Shown: one piece after another, positions 1-10,715 of the stretch
How the letters are laid out: each line of letters opens with the position of its first letter
How positions within the stretch are numbered: the first letter of the stretch is position 1
Assembly (NCBI RefSeq): GCF_002009015.1
Contig: NZ_LZDE01000347.1
Coordinates: 1-64,000 of the forward strand
Source: Microbulbifer mangrovi
Lineage (GTDB): Bacteria; Pseudomonadota; Gammaproteobacteria; Pseudomonadales; Cellvibrionaceae
Length of the DNA: 64,000 bases
Direction of reading: 5' to 3'
Program-made: the position numbers and the translations under genes
Notes under the pieces: generated by a model
Told to the model about the DNA's origin: nothing
The model's database searches: none
The model's input: only the letters and a program-made list of their open reading frames with translations

Positions 1-76
1 GCGAAAATGGGAGCGCAGCGACCAGCGCAAGACGTGCATAAAGTAAGCCGTCCCTTTGCTGCGCTTTGTTAAGCAC
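1..76 (-). other. Partial integron attC site (cassette recombination site)
   Basis: On the minus strand a core site GCTTAAC (74-68, fits RYYYAAC) overlaps the TAA stop of the cassette gene. It is followed by two complementary arms: GCTGCGCT at 58-65 and AGCGCAGC at 12-19 on the plus strand. This gives the usual folded attC shape of R'' box, L'' arm, variable centre and L' arm. The closing GTTRRRY box would lie just outside the window, so the site is cut at the edge. The stop codon inside the first attC box is typical of gene cassettes. Confidence 0.8.
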
Positions 77-443
77 TTGGCGCTGGACAAGAGGGTTCCT
101 TTCCCACTACCGGCGACAGAAACTTAGTCAACTTTCCTGCGCAGATTAAGTAGAAATTTGGGTCTGAGTCAGCATTTTTCGATTGGACGGCAGAGTGAAT
201 GACTTTGCCTTTAGAATACAAAGTTGATTCAAAATTCTTCGTGTTTTGGGGATTTACTATAACAGAGAGACGAAGCTCATCCGAAAGAACAAGCTCTTGA
301 GATCCATATGAGCCGGTCTCTACAACAAATTCTTGGATAGGGTTCTGATCCACTACAACTTGTAGCTTAAATTGATTGTTCTCGCTAGCTGATGCGACCC
401 CGGAAAATAGTACAAGTAATACTGATGCAACTATAATTTTCAT
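69..443 (-). CDS. Integron cassette gene: small secreted protein of unknown function
   Basis: A 124-residue protein with a clear Sec signal peptide (MKIIVASVLLVLFSGVASA, cut near residue 19) and a mature part of about 105 residues, so it is probably periplasmic or secreted. The mature part has two cysteines (in LICAGK and PSCPAP) that could form one disulphide. I do not recognise the family. The start is well supported: AAGGAA lies about 8 bases before the ATG. The gene is visibly more AT-rich than the TCA genes next door, is oriented away from intI, and its stop codon lies inside an attC site. All three fit the first cassette of an integron array. Expression would come from a promoter in the attI/intI region. 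The function cannot be guessed from the sequence. Confidence 0.8.
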   Translation of the reverse strand: MKIIVASVLLVLFSGVASASENNQFKLQVVVDQNPIQEFVVETGSYGSQELVLSDELRLSVIVNPQNTKNFESTLYSKGKVIHSAVQSKNADSDPNFYLICAGKLTKFLSPVVGKEPSCPAPSA

Positions 444-758
444 TTTTTATTTCCTTATTGTGACTCTCAGTGCTTAACAGTTATATCGTGGGCGAGGTGC
501 GCAATTTTATCTGCCCACTATCCGCCGCGGTGTTTTACGGCAAGAATGCGCCCCAAGCCCCATGACGTCAAGGTTTCCGGCAATCCCTCAACCATACTCC
601 ACACAGCATAATGAGTCACTTTGCCCACTATCACGCCCTGGCTCAACTCATCTAAGCCATTGATTACATTAATATTTCCAAGGTATAGCTCCTTCGCCTG
701 AAGATAGCGGGCACTGTAATCGCTTGTAATGGGATATGCCTAGCAATTAGGCAGAATA
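444..758 (-). other. Integron attI region and leader between cassette and intI
   Basis: A gene-free stretch of about 310 bases between the first cassette and intI. The cassette boundary is at 472-478, where the minus strand reads GTTAAGC (GTTRRRY), the expected integrase cleavage box. A possible minus-strand cassette promoter has TTGACG at 571-566 with a weak -10 near 548-542. A short perfect inverted repeat, GCCTA/TAGGC, spans 738-752 upstream of intI. The exact extent of attI and its direct repeats cannot be fixed by eye. Confidence 0.6.
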
Positions 759-774
759 CTGTATATAAAATCAG
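759..774. promoter_or_regulatory. LexA-like SOS box upstream of intI
   Basis: CTGTATATAAAATCAG matches the gammaproteobacterial LexA consensus CTGT-N8-ACAG with one mismatch in the right half, and has the usual AT-rich centre. It lies 28 bases before the intI start, where a repressor would block transcription. SOS control of integron integrases is established for several integrons; here it is inferred from the site alone. Confidence 0.65.
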
Positions 775-801
775 TGTTAGTTCCTTGATGATGGTGCCCC
801 C

Positions 802-1788
802 ATGGAAGATGTACCTCACCCACTACCGCCCCACCCAGTTAGGTTCATGGATCGCCTGCGCGCCTTTATGCGAGCTAAACGACTGGCATACAGGACGGAG
901 GAAACCTATTGCCGGTGGATTCGTGACTATATCCGCTTCCACAATATGGAGAGACCGGAGAACCTCGGGGCTGAGCAGATTGATAACTGGCTTTGCCACC
1001 TCGCCTGCAACCGTTCTGTATCCATCAACACCCAGAAAACGGCCCTCAATGCCGTGGTGTTCCTGTACAGACAATTCTTGCGCCGTGAAATTGGTCAATT
1101 GAGTTTTACCCGCGCCAATAAGGGCCGAAAGTTGCCCGTCGTATTTAGTCACGATGAAGCAATGCGTGTACTGTCCCTCCTTACGGGTCAAAGTTGGCTG
1201 GCGGCGTCGCTAATGTATGGCGCGGGATTGCGGATTATGGAAGCCGTGCGCCTGCGTGTAGGTGATTTGGACTTTGACGAATCTTCCTTGACTGTCAATG
1301 AAGCCAAAGGCAGTAAGGCACGTCGAGTACTATTACCCCGATCACTCGTTAACCCCTTGCAAAACCAGATTGATATGGTCTTGGCTCTAAACCGCCAGGA
1401 TCGGATAAAGGGTTTCGGTTCTATCTACATGCCGGGTGTAAAGTCTTCTAATTCGACGCACAGTAGCCCGGGATTACTGTATCTATTCCCCGCGGATAGG
1501 CCTGCCTTTTGTCCACAGTTGCAAGTGACTCGCCGTCATCATATCCGTGAACAACAGGTACGACGCGCTGTGGCACGCGCAATTATTAAGGCCAATGTAA
1601 AAAAGGCTGCCAGCTGCCATACCTTTCGCCATTCATTTGCCACTCAGCTACTCGCAGCAGGTACAGACATTCGAAAGATACAGGAGCTGCTAGGGCACAG
1701 TAACGTAAAGACAACGATGATCTATACCCATGTTATCGGTACGCATACAGAGGAAACCCACAGCCCGCTGGATAACGACATCCAGTGA
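802..1788 (+). CDS. intI: Integron integrase IntI (tyrosine recombinase)
   Basis: A 328-residue tyrosine recombinase that should excise and insert gene cassettes by attI x attC and attC x attC recombination. The N-terminal SAM-like DNA-binding domain (about 15-100) has the LRTEQAY-type segment as YRTEETYCRWIRDYIRFH. Catalytic residues are visible: Arg144 (GAGLR), His273 and Arg276 (HTFRH), His299 (LLGHSN) and Tyr308 (MIYTH). The integron-specific extra patch, which separates IntI from XerC/D, is present around 200-245 (LYLFPADRP, then RRHH), although its first half is divergent. The ATG at 802 gives an N-terminus with the PLPP-containing leader seen in IntI proteins. The gene points away from its cassette array, the normal integron arrangement, and carries a LexA-like box upstream. 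Confidence 0.93.
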   Translation: MEDVPHPLPPHPVRFMDRLRAFMRAKRLAYRTEETYCRWIRDYIRFHNMERPENLGAEQIDNWLCHLACNRSVSINTQKTALNAVVFLYRQFLRREIGQLSFTRANKGRKLPVVFSHDEAMRVLSLLTGQSWLAASLMYGAGLRIMEAVRLRVGDLDFDESSLTVNEAKGSKARRVLLPRSLVNPLQNQIDMVLALNRQDRIKGFGSIYMPGVKSSNSTHSSPGLLYLFPADRPAFCPQLQVTRRHHIREQQVRRAVARAIIKANVKKAASCHTFRHSFATQLLAAGTDIRKIQELLGHSNVKTTMIYTHVIGTHTEETHSPLDNDIQ

Positions 1789-1864
1789 CAGGGGTTGTGT
1801 GGACAAATTCAGGTCAGAAAGCAAAGAGGGCATTACAAAAGCCTCTGGCCAATTTTATCGAGGC

Positions 1865-1896
1865 AAAAAAAACGGGCCCACTAGGGCCCGTTTTTT
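1865..1896. terminator. Bidirectional terminator between intI and sucD
   Basis: Perfect stem CGGGCCC (1873-1879) / GGGCCCG (1884-1890) with a 4-base loop, flanked by eight A on the left and six T on the right. It can end intI transcription rightwards and the suc operon leftwards. Confidence 0.9.
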
Positions 1897-1914
1897 GGGG
1901 AAGCAAGTAGCCGA

Positions 1915-2787
1915 TTACCAGCCAGTTACTTCCTTCAGTGCGTTACCGATTTCCGCCAGGGAGCGGACGGTTTTAACACCGGCGTCTTCCAGTGCCGCAA
2001 ACTTCTCGTCTGCAGTACCTTTACCACCGGAGATGATCGCACCAGCGTGGCCCATGCGCTTTCCGGGAGGAGCGGTTACACCAGCGATGTAGGAAACGAC
2101 CGGCTTGGTGACGTTTTCCTTGATGTAAGCAGCCGCTTCTTCTTCAGCAGAACCGCCGATCTCGCCGATCATAACGATCGCTTCGGTCTGCGGGTCGTTC
2201 TGGAACATTTCCAGAATGTCGATGAAGTTGGAGCCCGGGATGGGGTCGCCGCCGATGCCCACACAGGTGGACTGGCCGAAGCCGTGGTCGGTAGTCTGCT
2301 TTACGGCTTCGTAAGTCAGAGTACCAGAGCGGGATACGATGCCCACTTTGCCCGGCTTGTGGATGTGGCCCGGCATGATGCCGATTTTGCACTCACCCGG
2401 AGTGATCACACCCGGGCAGTTCGGGCCGATCAGGCGTACGCCCAGCTCGTCGCACTTAACCTTGGCATCCAGCATGTCCATGGTAGGAATGCCTTCGGTG
2501 ATGCACACGATCAGCTTGATGCCGCCGTTGGCTGCTTCCAGGATGGAATCCTTACAGAAAGGCGCCGGTACGTAGATAACGGATGCTTCTGCACCGGTGG
2601 CTTCTACGGCTTCTTTCACGGTGTTGAATACCGGCAGGCCCAGGTGAGTCTGGCCGCCTTTGCCCGGGGTTACACCGCCGACCATTTTTGTACCGTACTC
2701 GATAGCCTGTTCGGAGTGGAAAGTACCCTGGGAGCCGGTGAAGCCCTGACAGATTACTTTAGTGTCTTTGTTAATCAGTACTGACAT
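1915..2787 (-). CDS. sucD: Succinyl-CoA ligase [ADP-forming], alpha subunit
   Basis: A 290-residue alpha subunit of succinyl-CoA synthetase, the usual family length. It interconverts succinyl-CoA + ADP/GDP + phosphate with succinate + CoA + ATP/GTP in the cytoplasm. The N-terminal CoA-binding Rossmann domain starts with the typical [20 protein letters not shown] pattern (here INKDTK...). The phosphohistidine loop near residue 246 is in [10 protein letters not shown]. It is the last gene of the suc block: it starts 2 bases after sucC stops, so the pair is translationally coupled, and it is followed by the 1865-1896 terminator. Confidence 0.98.
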   Translation of the reverse strand: MSVLINKDTKVICQGFTGSQGTFHSEQAIEYGTKMVGGVTPGKGGQTHLGLPVFNTVKEAVEATGAEASVIYVPAPFCKDSILEAANGGIKLIVCITEGIPTMDMLDAKVKCDELGVRLIGPNCPGVITPGECKIGIMPGHIHKPGKVGIVSRSGTLTYEAVKQTTDHGFGQSTCVGIGGDPIPGSNFIDILEMFQNDPQTEAIVMIGEIGGSAEEEAAAYIKENVTKPVVSYIAGVTAPPGKRMGHAGAIISGGKGTADEKFAALEDAGVKTVRSLAEIGNALKEVTGW

Positions 2788-2789
2788 GA

Positions 2790-3956
2790 TTATTTACCCT
2801 CCGCAGCTTTAACCACTTGCTCTGCCGCGTCGGTCAGGCTGGTGGCAGCGATGATGTTCAGGCCGCTGTCGCTCAGAACCTTGGCACCCAGGTCTGCGTT
2901 GTTACCTTCGAGGCGAACAACAACCGGGATTTTAACGCCGACTTCTTTCACAGCGCCGATTACGCCTTCTGCGATCATGTCGCAGCGTACGATGCCGCCG
3001 AAGATGTTGATCAGAACGGCTTTTACGTTCTCGTCGGACAGGATGATCTTGAACGCTTCAACAACGCGCTCTTTGGTCGCGCCGCCACCAACGTCCAGGA
3101 AGTTAGCCGGCTTGCCACCGTGCAGGTTGACGATGTCCATGGTACCCATGGCCAGGCCAGCACCGTTTACCATGCAGCCGATGTTGCCATCGAGCGCTAC
3201 GTAGTTCAGGTCCCACTTGGCTGCGTGTGCTTCGCGCTCGTCTTCCTGAGACGGGTCGTGCATTTCACGCAGGTCCGGGTGACGGTACAGTGCGTTGCTA
3301 TCGATGACGATTTTCGCATCGAGGCAGTGCAGGTTTTTCTCTGGGGTGATTACCAGCGGGTTGATTTCCAGCAGGGCCAGATCTTTCTCTTCGAACATCT
3401 TGGCGAGGCCTAGGAAGATCTTGGTGAACTGCTTGATCTGGTCGCCTTCCAGGCCCAGCTGGAATGCCAGCTCGCGGCCCTGGTAAGGCTGAGCGCCTAC
3501 CAGCGGGTCGATGGTGGCTTTCAGGATTTTTTCCGGGGTCTCTTCCGCAACTTTCTCGATCTCAACACCGCCTTCGGTGGAGGCCATGAATACGATGCGA
3601 CGGGTAGCACGGTCCATCACTGCGCCCAGGTAAAGTTCCTGGTCGATGTCGGTGCAGCTTTCCACGAGGATGCGGGAAACCGGCTGGCCGTTTTCGTCTG
3701 TCTGATAAGTTACCAGGTTGTTACCCAGCCACTTTTTGGCGAATTCTTCAATTTCCGCTTTGGAGTCTACCAGCTTAACGCCGCCCGCTTTACCGCGGCC
3801 GCCGGCGTGTACCTGGGCTTTAACAACCCACTTGTCTCCGCCGATTTCGTCTGCTGCCGCTGCTGCTGCTGCCGGGGTTTCCGCTGCGATGCCTTTGGAA
3901 ACCGGCAATCCGTATGCTGCAAACAGTTGTTTGCCCTGATACTCATGCAAGTTCAT
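2790..3956 (-). CDS. sucC: Succinyl-CoA ligase [ADP-forming], beta subunit
   Basis: A 388-residue beta subunit beginning [18 protein letters not shown], the canonical N-terminus. The ATG at 3956 is preferred over an in-frame TTG four codons upstream because family members start with MNLHEYQ and are 388 residues long. An ATP-grasp domain covers the first ~240 residues ([15 protein letters not shown] for nucleotide binding). The CoA-ligase domain follows, with the [15 protein letters not shown] and [10 protein letters not shown] motifs. It forms the alpha2beta2 or alpha-beta enzyme with SucD. It lies downstream of lpdA, with about 160 bases between them. Confidence 0.98.
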   Translation of the reverse strand: MNLHEYQGKQLFAAYGLPVSKGIAAETPAAAAAAADEIGGDKWVVKAQVHAGGRGKAGGVKLVDSKAEIEEFAKKWLGNNLVTYQTDENGQPVSRILVESCTDIDQELYLGAVMDRATRRIVFMASTEGGVEIEKVAEETPEKILKATIDPLVGAQPYQGRELAFQLGLEGDQIKQFTKIFLGLAKMFEEKDLALLEINPLVITPEKNLHCLDAKIVIDSNALYRHPDLREMHDPSQEDEREAHAAKWDLNYVALDGNIGCMVNGAGLAMGTMDIVNLHGGKPANFLDVGGGATKERVVEAFKIILSDENVKAVLINIFGGIVRCDMIAEGVIGAVKEVGVKIPVVVRLEGNNADLGAKVLSDSGLNIIAATSLTDAAEQVVKAAEGK

Positions 3957-4113
3957 AGTCAATACCAATTCACATTTGAAATGTGTTTACCAATTGCAGA
4001 TTGCTCTGCACCTTTAGACAAGATTCTGAGCCTGCTTCGTTACAAAACCAGAACCCTGAAATGAATCCGGGGCGAAAACCGTGTTCCGGTTCCGCCCCGA
4101 CTTTACCCGTCGC

Positions 4114-5580
<1,467 letters not shown>

Positions 5581-5652
5581 TCAACGAATGCGGTGTTTCC
5601 GCATCGCCGGGGATCTGCCCGGCTTTCCTGAGGCGGTCTTGCTGCCGCTGAT

Positions 5653-5714
5653 GCCTGAAGCTATTCACAGGCTCATATGCTTCGGGCGGTTACCGGGTAA
5701 ACCGGAAACCGCCC
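5653..5714. other. Intercistronic alternative stem-loops between sucB and lpdA
   Basis: Two inverted repeats share bases. GCCTGAAGC (5653-5661) can pair with GCTTCGGGC (5679-5687). GGGCGGTTACCGG (5684-5696) can pair with CCGGAAACCGCCC (5702-5714), with one mismatch. Because 5684-5687 belong to both, the two structures exclude each other. Neither is followed by a clear U-run on the minus strand, so a processing or stability element is as likely as an attenuator. Confidence 0.5.
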
Positions 5715-5735
5715 TTTCTCCAAAAATCGAACGAC

Positions 5736-6935
5736 TTAGACTTCGAGCAGGATGCGCGCCGGGTCTTCGATCATTTCCTTGATCGCTACCAGGAAGCCAA
5801 CCGCTTCCTTGCCGTCGATCAGGCGGTGGTCGTAAGAAAGCGCCAGGTACATCATCGGCAGGATTTCTACCTTGCCGTCTACTGCCATCGGACGCTCCTG
5901 GATCTTGTGCATACCGAGAATCGCGGTCTGTGGCGGATTCAGGATCGGAGTGGACAGCAGGGAACCGAACACACCACCGTTGGTGATGGTGAAGGTACCG
6001 CCGGTCATCTCTTCGATAGACAGCTTGCCGTCGCGCGCACGCAGGCCCAGGTCACGGATATTGTTTTCCATGTCCGCCAGGCCCATGTTTTCTGCGTTAC
6101 GCAGAATCGGAACAACCAGACCTTTCGGAGAAGAAACGGCAACACCGATGTCCTGGTAGCCGTGGTAAACAATGTCGTTACCGTCGATGGAAGCGTTCAC
6201 CGCGGAGTAACGCTTGAGCGCTTCAACCGCTGCTTTTACGAAGAAGCCCATAAAGCCCAGACGAGTGCCGTTGTGGGTCTTCTCGAACAGGTCTTTGTAG
6301 TTCTTACGCAGATCCATGATCGGCTTCATGTTCACTTCGTTGAAGGTAGTGAGCATGGCGGTGGACTGGGAAGCATCCAGCAGTCGCTCGGCGATGCGCT
6401 TGCGCATACGGGTCATGGGTACGCGCTTCTCAACACGCTCACCCGGCGCAACTTCTACCTGCGCAGCAGCAGCCGGAGCTGCCGCGGCAGCCGGCGCGGA
6501 GCCCGCTTTCATCACGTCTTCTTTGAGTACGCGACCGCCTTTGCCGGTGCCTTCTACGCCACCCAGGTCCACGCCTTTTTCAGCCGCCATTTTCTTGGCA
6601 GAAGGCATGGCGATTTTCTCGCCGCCAGCGGCCGGGGCCGGAGCTTCTTCAGCCGGAGCCGGAGCTGCTTCGGAGGATGCACCAGCGCTGCCGCCAGCAC
6701 CCTCTTCAAACTTGGCAATTACTTCGTTGGAGAGAACGGTATCGCCCTCGCCTTTGATAATTTCGCTGAGGGCGCCGTCTGCCGGAGCAACAACTTCCAG
6801 CACGACTTTGTCAGTTTCAATATCCACGATCAGTTCATCGCGGGACACGGCTTCACCCGGTTGTTTGTGCCAGGTGGCAACGGTGCCATCCTGAACGGAT
6901 TCCGGGAAAGTTGGCGCTTTAATCTCGATGGTCAT
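5736..6935 (-). CDS. sucB: Dihydrolipoyllysine succinyltransferase (E2 of 2-oxoglutarate dehydrogenase)
   Basis: A 399-residue E2 core of the oxoglutarate dehydrogenase complex, transferring the succinyl group from lipoamide to CoA. It has one lipoyl domain at 1-77 with the lipoylated Lys in ETDKVVLEV. An Ala/Pro-rich hinge follows, then the E3-binding domain near 110-145 ([28 protein letters not shown]), a second Ala/Pro hinge, and the catalytic domain ending with [15 protein letters not shown], which carries the active-site His and Asp. A single lipoyl domain and this length are typical of SucB rather than AceF. It follows sucA by 41 bases and precedes lpdA. Confidence 0.98.
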   Translation of the reverse strand: MTIEIKAPTFPESVQDGTVATWHKQPGEAVSRDELIVDIETDKVVLEVVAPADGALSEIIKGEGDTVLSNEVIAKFEEGAGGSAGASSEAAPAPAEEAPAPAAGGEKIAMPSAKKMAAEKGVDLGGVEGTGKGGRVLKEDVMKAGSAPAAAAAPAAAAQVEVAPGERVEKRVPMTRMRKRIAERLLDASQSTAMLTTFNEVNMKPIMDLRKNYKDLFEKTHNGTRLGFMGFFVKAAVEALKRYSAVNASIDGNDIVYHGYQDIGVAVSSPKGLVVPILRNAENMGLADMENNIRDLGLRARDGKLSIEEMTGGTFTITNGGVFGSLLSTPILNPPQTAILGMHKIQERPMAVDGKVEILPMMYLALSYDHRLIDGKEAVGFLVAIKEMIEDPARILLEV

Positions 6936-6976
6936 TGTTCCTGTTTCCTGAGATTGCTCTTCGTTGTACTGCTGCC

Positions 6977-9802
6977 TTATTTGACAGTCAGCGCCTCATT
7001 GATGAACGTATTCTGTTCTTCCAGGTGAGTGGACATATAGCCCGCCGCCGGTGCAGCAGAAGCTGCGCGGCCGACATATTCCAGCTCCAACTTGGGATGT
7101 GCTTCATTCAGCAGACGACGCAGGTGGTGCTGGCTGGAGTACCAGGCGCCCTGGTTCATCGGCTCTTCCTGACACCAGGCGACGCTCTCGATGTTCTTGA
7201 ATGCGGAAACCGCAGCCAGGAACTCGTCGTCCGGGAAGGGGTACAGCTGTTCAATACGAACAAATGCCACATCTTCCTGTTCACGCTCCATACGCGCTTC
7301 CAGCAGATGGTAGTAAACCTTGCCGGAGCAGAGGATCAAACGCTTCACCTTGGCGGGGTCTACACCCGGATCCTGGATCACGTTGTGGAACGTGCCGTTG
7401 GCCAGCTCTTCCAGGCTGGAAGTAGCAAGCTTGTGACGCAGGATCCACTTCGGGCTCATGATTACCAGCGGGCGGCGCATCGGGCGGATGGCCTGACGAC
7501 GCAGCAGGTGGAAAATCTGTGCCGGGGTAGTGGCGTTACACACCTGGATGTTGTGCTCAGCACACAGCTGCATAAAACGCTCGAGTCGCGCGGAGGAGTG
7601 CTCCGGACCCTGGCCTTCGTAGCCGTGCGGCAGCAGCATCACCAGACCGCACATACGGCCCCATTTGTGCTCACCGGAAGTGATGAACTGGTCGATAACT
7701 ACCTGTGCACCGTTGGCGAAGTCACCGAACTGCGCTTCCCAGACCACCAGGGATTTCGGGGTGGTGGTGGCGTAACCGTATTCGAAGGCCAGTACCGCTT
7801 CCTCGGACAGCAGCGAGTCGTACATATCGAAACGCGGCTGGTCTTCGGACATGTGCTGCAGGGGCACATAGCTCTGGCCGTCTTTCTGGCTGTGGATAAC
7901 TGCGTGACGGTGGGAGAAGGTACCGCGACCCACGTCTTCACCGGTGAAACGGACCATATAGCCCTGCTCCAGCAGCGTACCGTAGGCGAGGGTTTCGGCC
8001 ATGCCCCAGTTCAGCGGCAGTGCACCACCGGCCATCTTGCGACGGTCTTCGTAAATCTTGGAAACCTGGCGCTGCATCACGATGCCATCGGGCACGGTGG
8101 TCATGCGGTTGGCCACGTCTTTCAGCTTGGACAGCTCGTAGCTGGTATCGCCTTCCACAGTCCACTCGTGGTTCAGGTACGGGCGCCAGTCGACAAACAT
8201 GGACTCGTCCGGCTTGTTCACCAGGCCGGTCGCCACGTCTTCACCGCGATCCAGTTTGTCGCGGTACTCGTTGGCCAGCTTGTCCGCTTCCGCCTTGCTC
8301 ACCACACCTTCGGCGATCAGCTTGTCCGCGTACAGGGTGCGGGTGGTCTTGTGCTTGCGGATGGTCTGGTACATCAGCGGCTGGGTGCCAGACGGGTCAT
8401 CGGTCTCGTTGTGACCGCGACGGCGGTAGCACACCAGGTCGATAACGATGTCTTTCTTGAACTCGTAGCGGTAATCCACTGCCAGCAGGCCTGCCAGTAC
8501 CACGGCTTCGGGGTCGTCGCCGTTCACGTGCAGTACCGGGGCGTCGATCATTTTCGCCACATCGGTACAGTACTCGGTGGAGCGGGCGTCTTCGCGCTTG
8601 CTGGTGGTGAAGCCTACCTGGTTGTTCAGCACCAGGTGGATGGAGCCACCGGTGTAGTACCCGCGGGTCTGGGACATCTGCAGGGTTTCCTGCACCACGC
8701 CCTGACCGGCAAATGCCGCATCGCCGTGGATGTTGATCGGCATTACTTTCTCGCCAGTGCTGTCGCCGCGGCGATCCTGACGGGCACGTACGGAACCGAC
8801 CACCACCGGCGCACAGATTTCCAGGTGCGAGGGGTTGAAGGCCAGCGCCAGGTGCACTTCGCCACCGGGGGTCATCACGTTGGAGGAGAAACCCTGGTGG
8901 TACTTCACGTCACCGGAGGTATCGAGGGTTTTCTTGCCTTCGAACTCTTCGAACAGGTCCGCTGGGTTTTTACCCAGGATATTGACCAGCGTGTTCAGAC
9001 GACCGCGGTGGGCCATACCGATCACGATTTCTTTTACCGCGTAGGTACCGGAGCGACGGATCAGGGCGTCCATCAGCGGGATCAGGCTCTCACCACCCTC
9101 AACACCGAAACGCTTGGTACCCGGGTACTTGGAGTCCAGGTGGCGCTCCAGGCCCTCGGCGGCAGACAGGCGCTGCAGGATTTCGGTGCGCACGTCGTTG
9201 CCGAAGTTCGGCTTGGACTGACTGCGCTCGAGGCGCTGCTGGAACCACTGCTGCTCGTCCAGGTTGGACAGGTGCATGATCTCTGCACCCAGATTGCCAC
9301 AGTAGGTGTTCTCGAGGCCTTCAACGATTTCGCGCAGGGTCGCTTCACCTTTACCGAAGAACAGGTCGCCGGTCTGGAAAGTGGTGTCAAAATCGCCTTC
9401 GGTGAGGCCGTGGTAGTTCAGCTGCAGATCCGGCACCTGTTCACGAGCCATAAGTCCCAGCGGGTCCAGGGTGGCTTTCTTGTGACCGCGGTGACGGTAG
9501 GAATTGATCAGTTGCAGAACTTTGATCTGTTTGCGTTCGTGCTCGATATTGACCGAGCCGGCGCCGGGAGCGGCGAGGGGGCGGGTACGGTTTTTCGCCA
9601 ACAGTTCGAAGTGCTGACGAATGGCGGCATGTGAGACATCACCGCCATTGACGCGCGGCAGACTGTCAAAATAATTGCGCCATTCTTCCGGTACACCACT
9701 GGAATCGTGCAGATAGGTCTCGTACAGCTCCTCCACGTATCCGGCGTTGCCGCCAGAAATATGCGAAGTACGCCAGAGTTCCTCCATTGTGCTTTCGTGC
9801 AT
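6977..9802 (-). CDS. sucA: 2-oxoglutarate dehydrogenase E1 component
   Basis: A 941-residue thiamine-diphosphate E1 enzyme that decarboxylates 2-oxoglutarate and passes the succinyl group to SucB; the length is typical of SucA. The N-terminal E2-interacting segment is seen in [53 protein letters not shown] (ThDP/Mg region) and [11 protein letters not shown] follow, and the C-terminal transketolase-like part has [15 protein letters not shown]. It is the first gene of sucAB-lpd-sucCD, separated from sdhB by a terminator and a ~190-base leader. A very long open frame exists on the opposite strand here but has no start signal or family features. Confidence 0.98.
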   Translation of the reverse strand: MHESTMEELWRTSHISGGNAGYVEELYETYLHDSSGVPEEWRNYFDSLPRVNGGDVSHAAIRQHFELLAKNRTRPLAAPGAGSVNIEHERKQIKVLQLINSYRHRGHKKATLDPLGLMAREQVPDLQLNYHGLTEGDFDTTFQTGDLFFGKGEATLREIVEGLENTYCGNLGAEIMHLSNLDEQQWFQQRLERSQSKPNFGNDVRTEILQRLSAAEGLERHLDSKYPGTKRFGVEGGESLIPLMDALIRRSGTYAVKEIVIGMAHRGRLNTLVNILGKNPADLFEEFEGKKTLDTSGDVKYHQGFSSNVMTPGGEVHLALAFNPSHLEICAPVVVGSVRARQDRRGDSTGEKVMPINIHGDAAFAGQGVVQETLQMSQTRGYYTGGSIHLVLNNQVGFTTSKREDARSTEYCTDVAKMIDAPVLHVNGDDPEAVVLAGLLAVDYRYEFKKDIVIDLVCYRRRGHNETDDPSGTQPLMYQTIRKHKTTRTLYADKLIAEGVVSKAEADKLANEYRDKLDRGEDVATGLVNKPDESMFVDWRPYLNHEWTVEGDTSYELSKLKDVANRMTTVPDGIVMQRQVSKIYEDRRKMAGGALPLNWGMAETLAYGTLLEQGYMVRFTGEDVGRGTFSHRHAVIHSQKDGQSYVPLQHMSEDQPRFDMYDSLLSEEAVLAFEYGYATTTPKSLVVWEAQFGDFANGAQVVIDQFITSGEHKWGRMCGLVMLLPHGYEGQGPEHSSARLERFMQLCAEHNIQVCNATTPAQIFHLLRRQAIRPMRRPLVIMSPKWILRHKLATSSLEELANGTFHNVIQDPGVDPAKVKRLILCSGKVYYHLLEARMEREQEDVAFVRIEQLYPFPDDEFLAAVSAFKNIESVAWCQEEPMNQGAWYSSQHHLRRLLNEAHPKLELEYVGRAASAAPAAGYMSTHLEEQNTFINEALTVK

Positions 9803-9870
9803 TAATGCCTACCTCAGTTGACGGCGCGCACCCTTGAATTTCACGCCGCTCTTTCCTGTCTTTCACTCAC

Positions 9871-9906
9871 AAAAGGGGAGGCGCTAAAAAGACACCTCCC
9901 CTTTTT
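9871..9906. terminator. Terminator between sdhB and sucA
   Basis: Stem GGGGAGG (9875-9881) / CCTCCCC (9895-9901), flanked by AAAA and TTTTT, so it can act in both directions. It lies about 90 bases after the sdhB stop on the minus strand and separates the sdh and suc units. The suc genes therefore probably have their own promoter between here and 9802. Confidence 0.8.
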
Positions 9907-9992
9907 CGTATAAGCCTGACACCTGCTTTGCTGTCGGCTTAATTGTGATTATTTTTGGTGGGAACCCGTGCTCCCGGTTGGGGACGAATCCC

Positions 9993-10703
9993 CTAAACAG
10001 CGCGGGTTATCAGCATATTACGGATATGGCCGATTGCCCGGGTGGGGTTCAATCCCTTGGGGCATACGTTCACACAGTTCTGGATACCGTGGCAGCGGAA
10101 TACGCTGAACGGGTCATCCAGGTTGCCGAGGCGCGCATCGGTTGCATCGTCGCGGCTGTCCGCGAGGAAGCGGTACGCCTGCAGCAGACCGGCCGGGCCG
10201 ATGAACTTGTCCGGATTCCACCAGAAGGACGGGCAAGAGGTTGAACAGCAGGCACAGAGAATACACTCGTACAGGCCGTCCAGCTTCGCGCGGTCTTCCG
10301 GGGACTGCAGTCGCTCGATGGCCGGAGCCGGTGTGCTGTTCTGCAGGAAGGGCTCGATCTTCTTGTACTGGGTGTAGAACTGTTCCATATCCACAACCAG
10401 GTCACGAATGACCGGCAGGCCAGGCAACGGGCGCAGTACCAGTTTGCCTTTCGGCGCTGCTTCAGAGATCGGCATGATACAGGCAAGACCGTTCTTGCCG
10501 GAAATATTCATACCGTCGGAGCCACATACCCCTTCACGGCAGGAGCGGCGAAACGACAGCGTGGGGTCCTGGGCCTTCAGCAGTTCCAGTACGTCCAGCA
10601 CCATCAGGTCTTTGCCCTGGGTATCCAGCTCGTAATCCTGCATGTAAGGCGCAGAATCCGCTTCCGGGTTGTAACGGTAGATGCTTACTTTCAACATGGT
10701 CAT
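9993..10703 (-). CDS. sdhB: Succinate dehydrogenase iron-sulfur subunit
   Basis: A 236-residue SdhB that carries electrons from the FAD of SdhA to quinone through three Fe-S clusters. The [2Fe-2S] ligands are in SCREGVCGSDGMNI plus the downstream GLAC. The [4Fe-4S] and [3Fe-4S] ligands are in CILCACCSTSCPSFWW and CHGIQNCVNVCPKGLNP. Two in-frame ATGs, at 10703 and 10697, fit equally well (MTMLKVSIYRYNP), so the N-terminus is uncertain by two residues. It lies 12 bases after sdhA in the sdhCDAB order usual for gammaproteobacteria. Confidence 0.98.
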   Translation of the reverse strand: MTMLKVSIYRYNPEADSAPYMQDYELDTQGKDLMVLDVLELLKAQDPTLSFRRSCREGVCGSDGMNISGKNGLACIMPISEAAPKGKLVLRPLPGLPVIRDLVVDMEQFYTQYKKIEPFLQNSTPAPAIERLQSPEDRAKLDGLYECILCACCSTSCPSFWWNPDKFIGPAGLLQAYRFLADSRDDATDARLGNLDDPFSVFRCHGIQNCVNVCPKGLNPTRAIGHIRNMLITRAV

Positions 10704-10715
10704 TCCGCTCCCGAA

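Noticed and set aside
802-1788. XerC/XerD recombinase or phage integrase
   Set aside because: The integron-specific patch, the LexA-like box and the adjacent attI/attC sites identify it as IntI.
6935-9634. A 899-codon open frame on the plus strand opposite sucA and part of sucB
   Set aside because: It is the antisense of a certain sucA gene in high-GC sequence; it has no ribosome site or recognisable domain.
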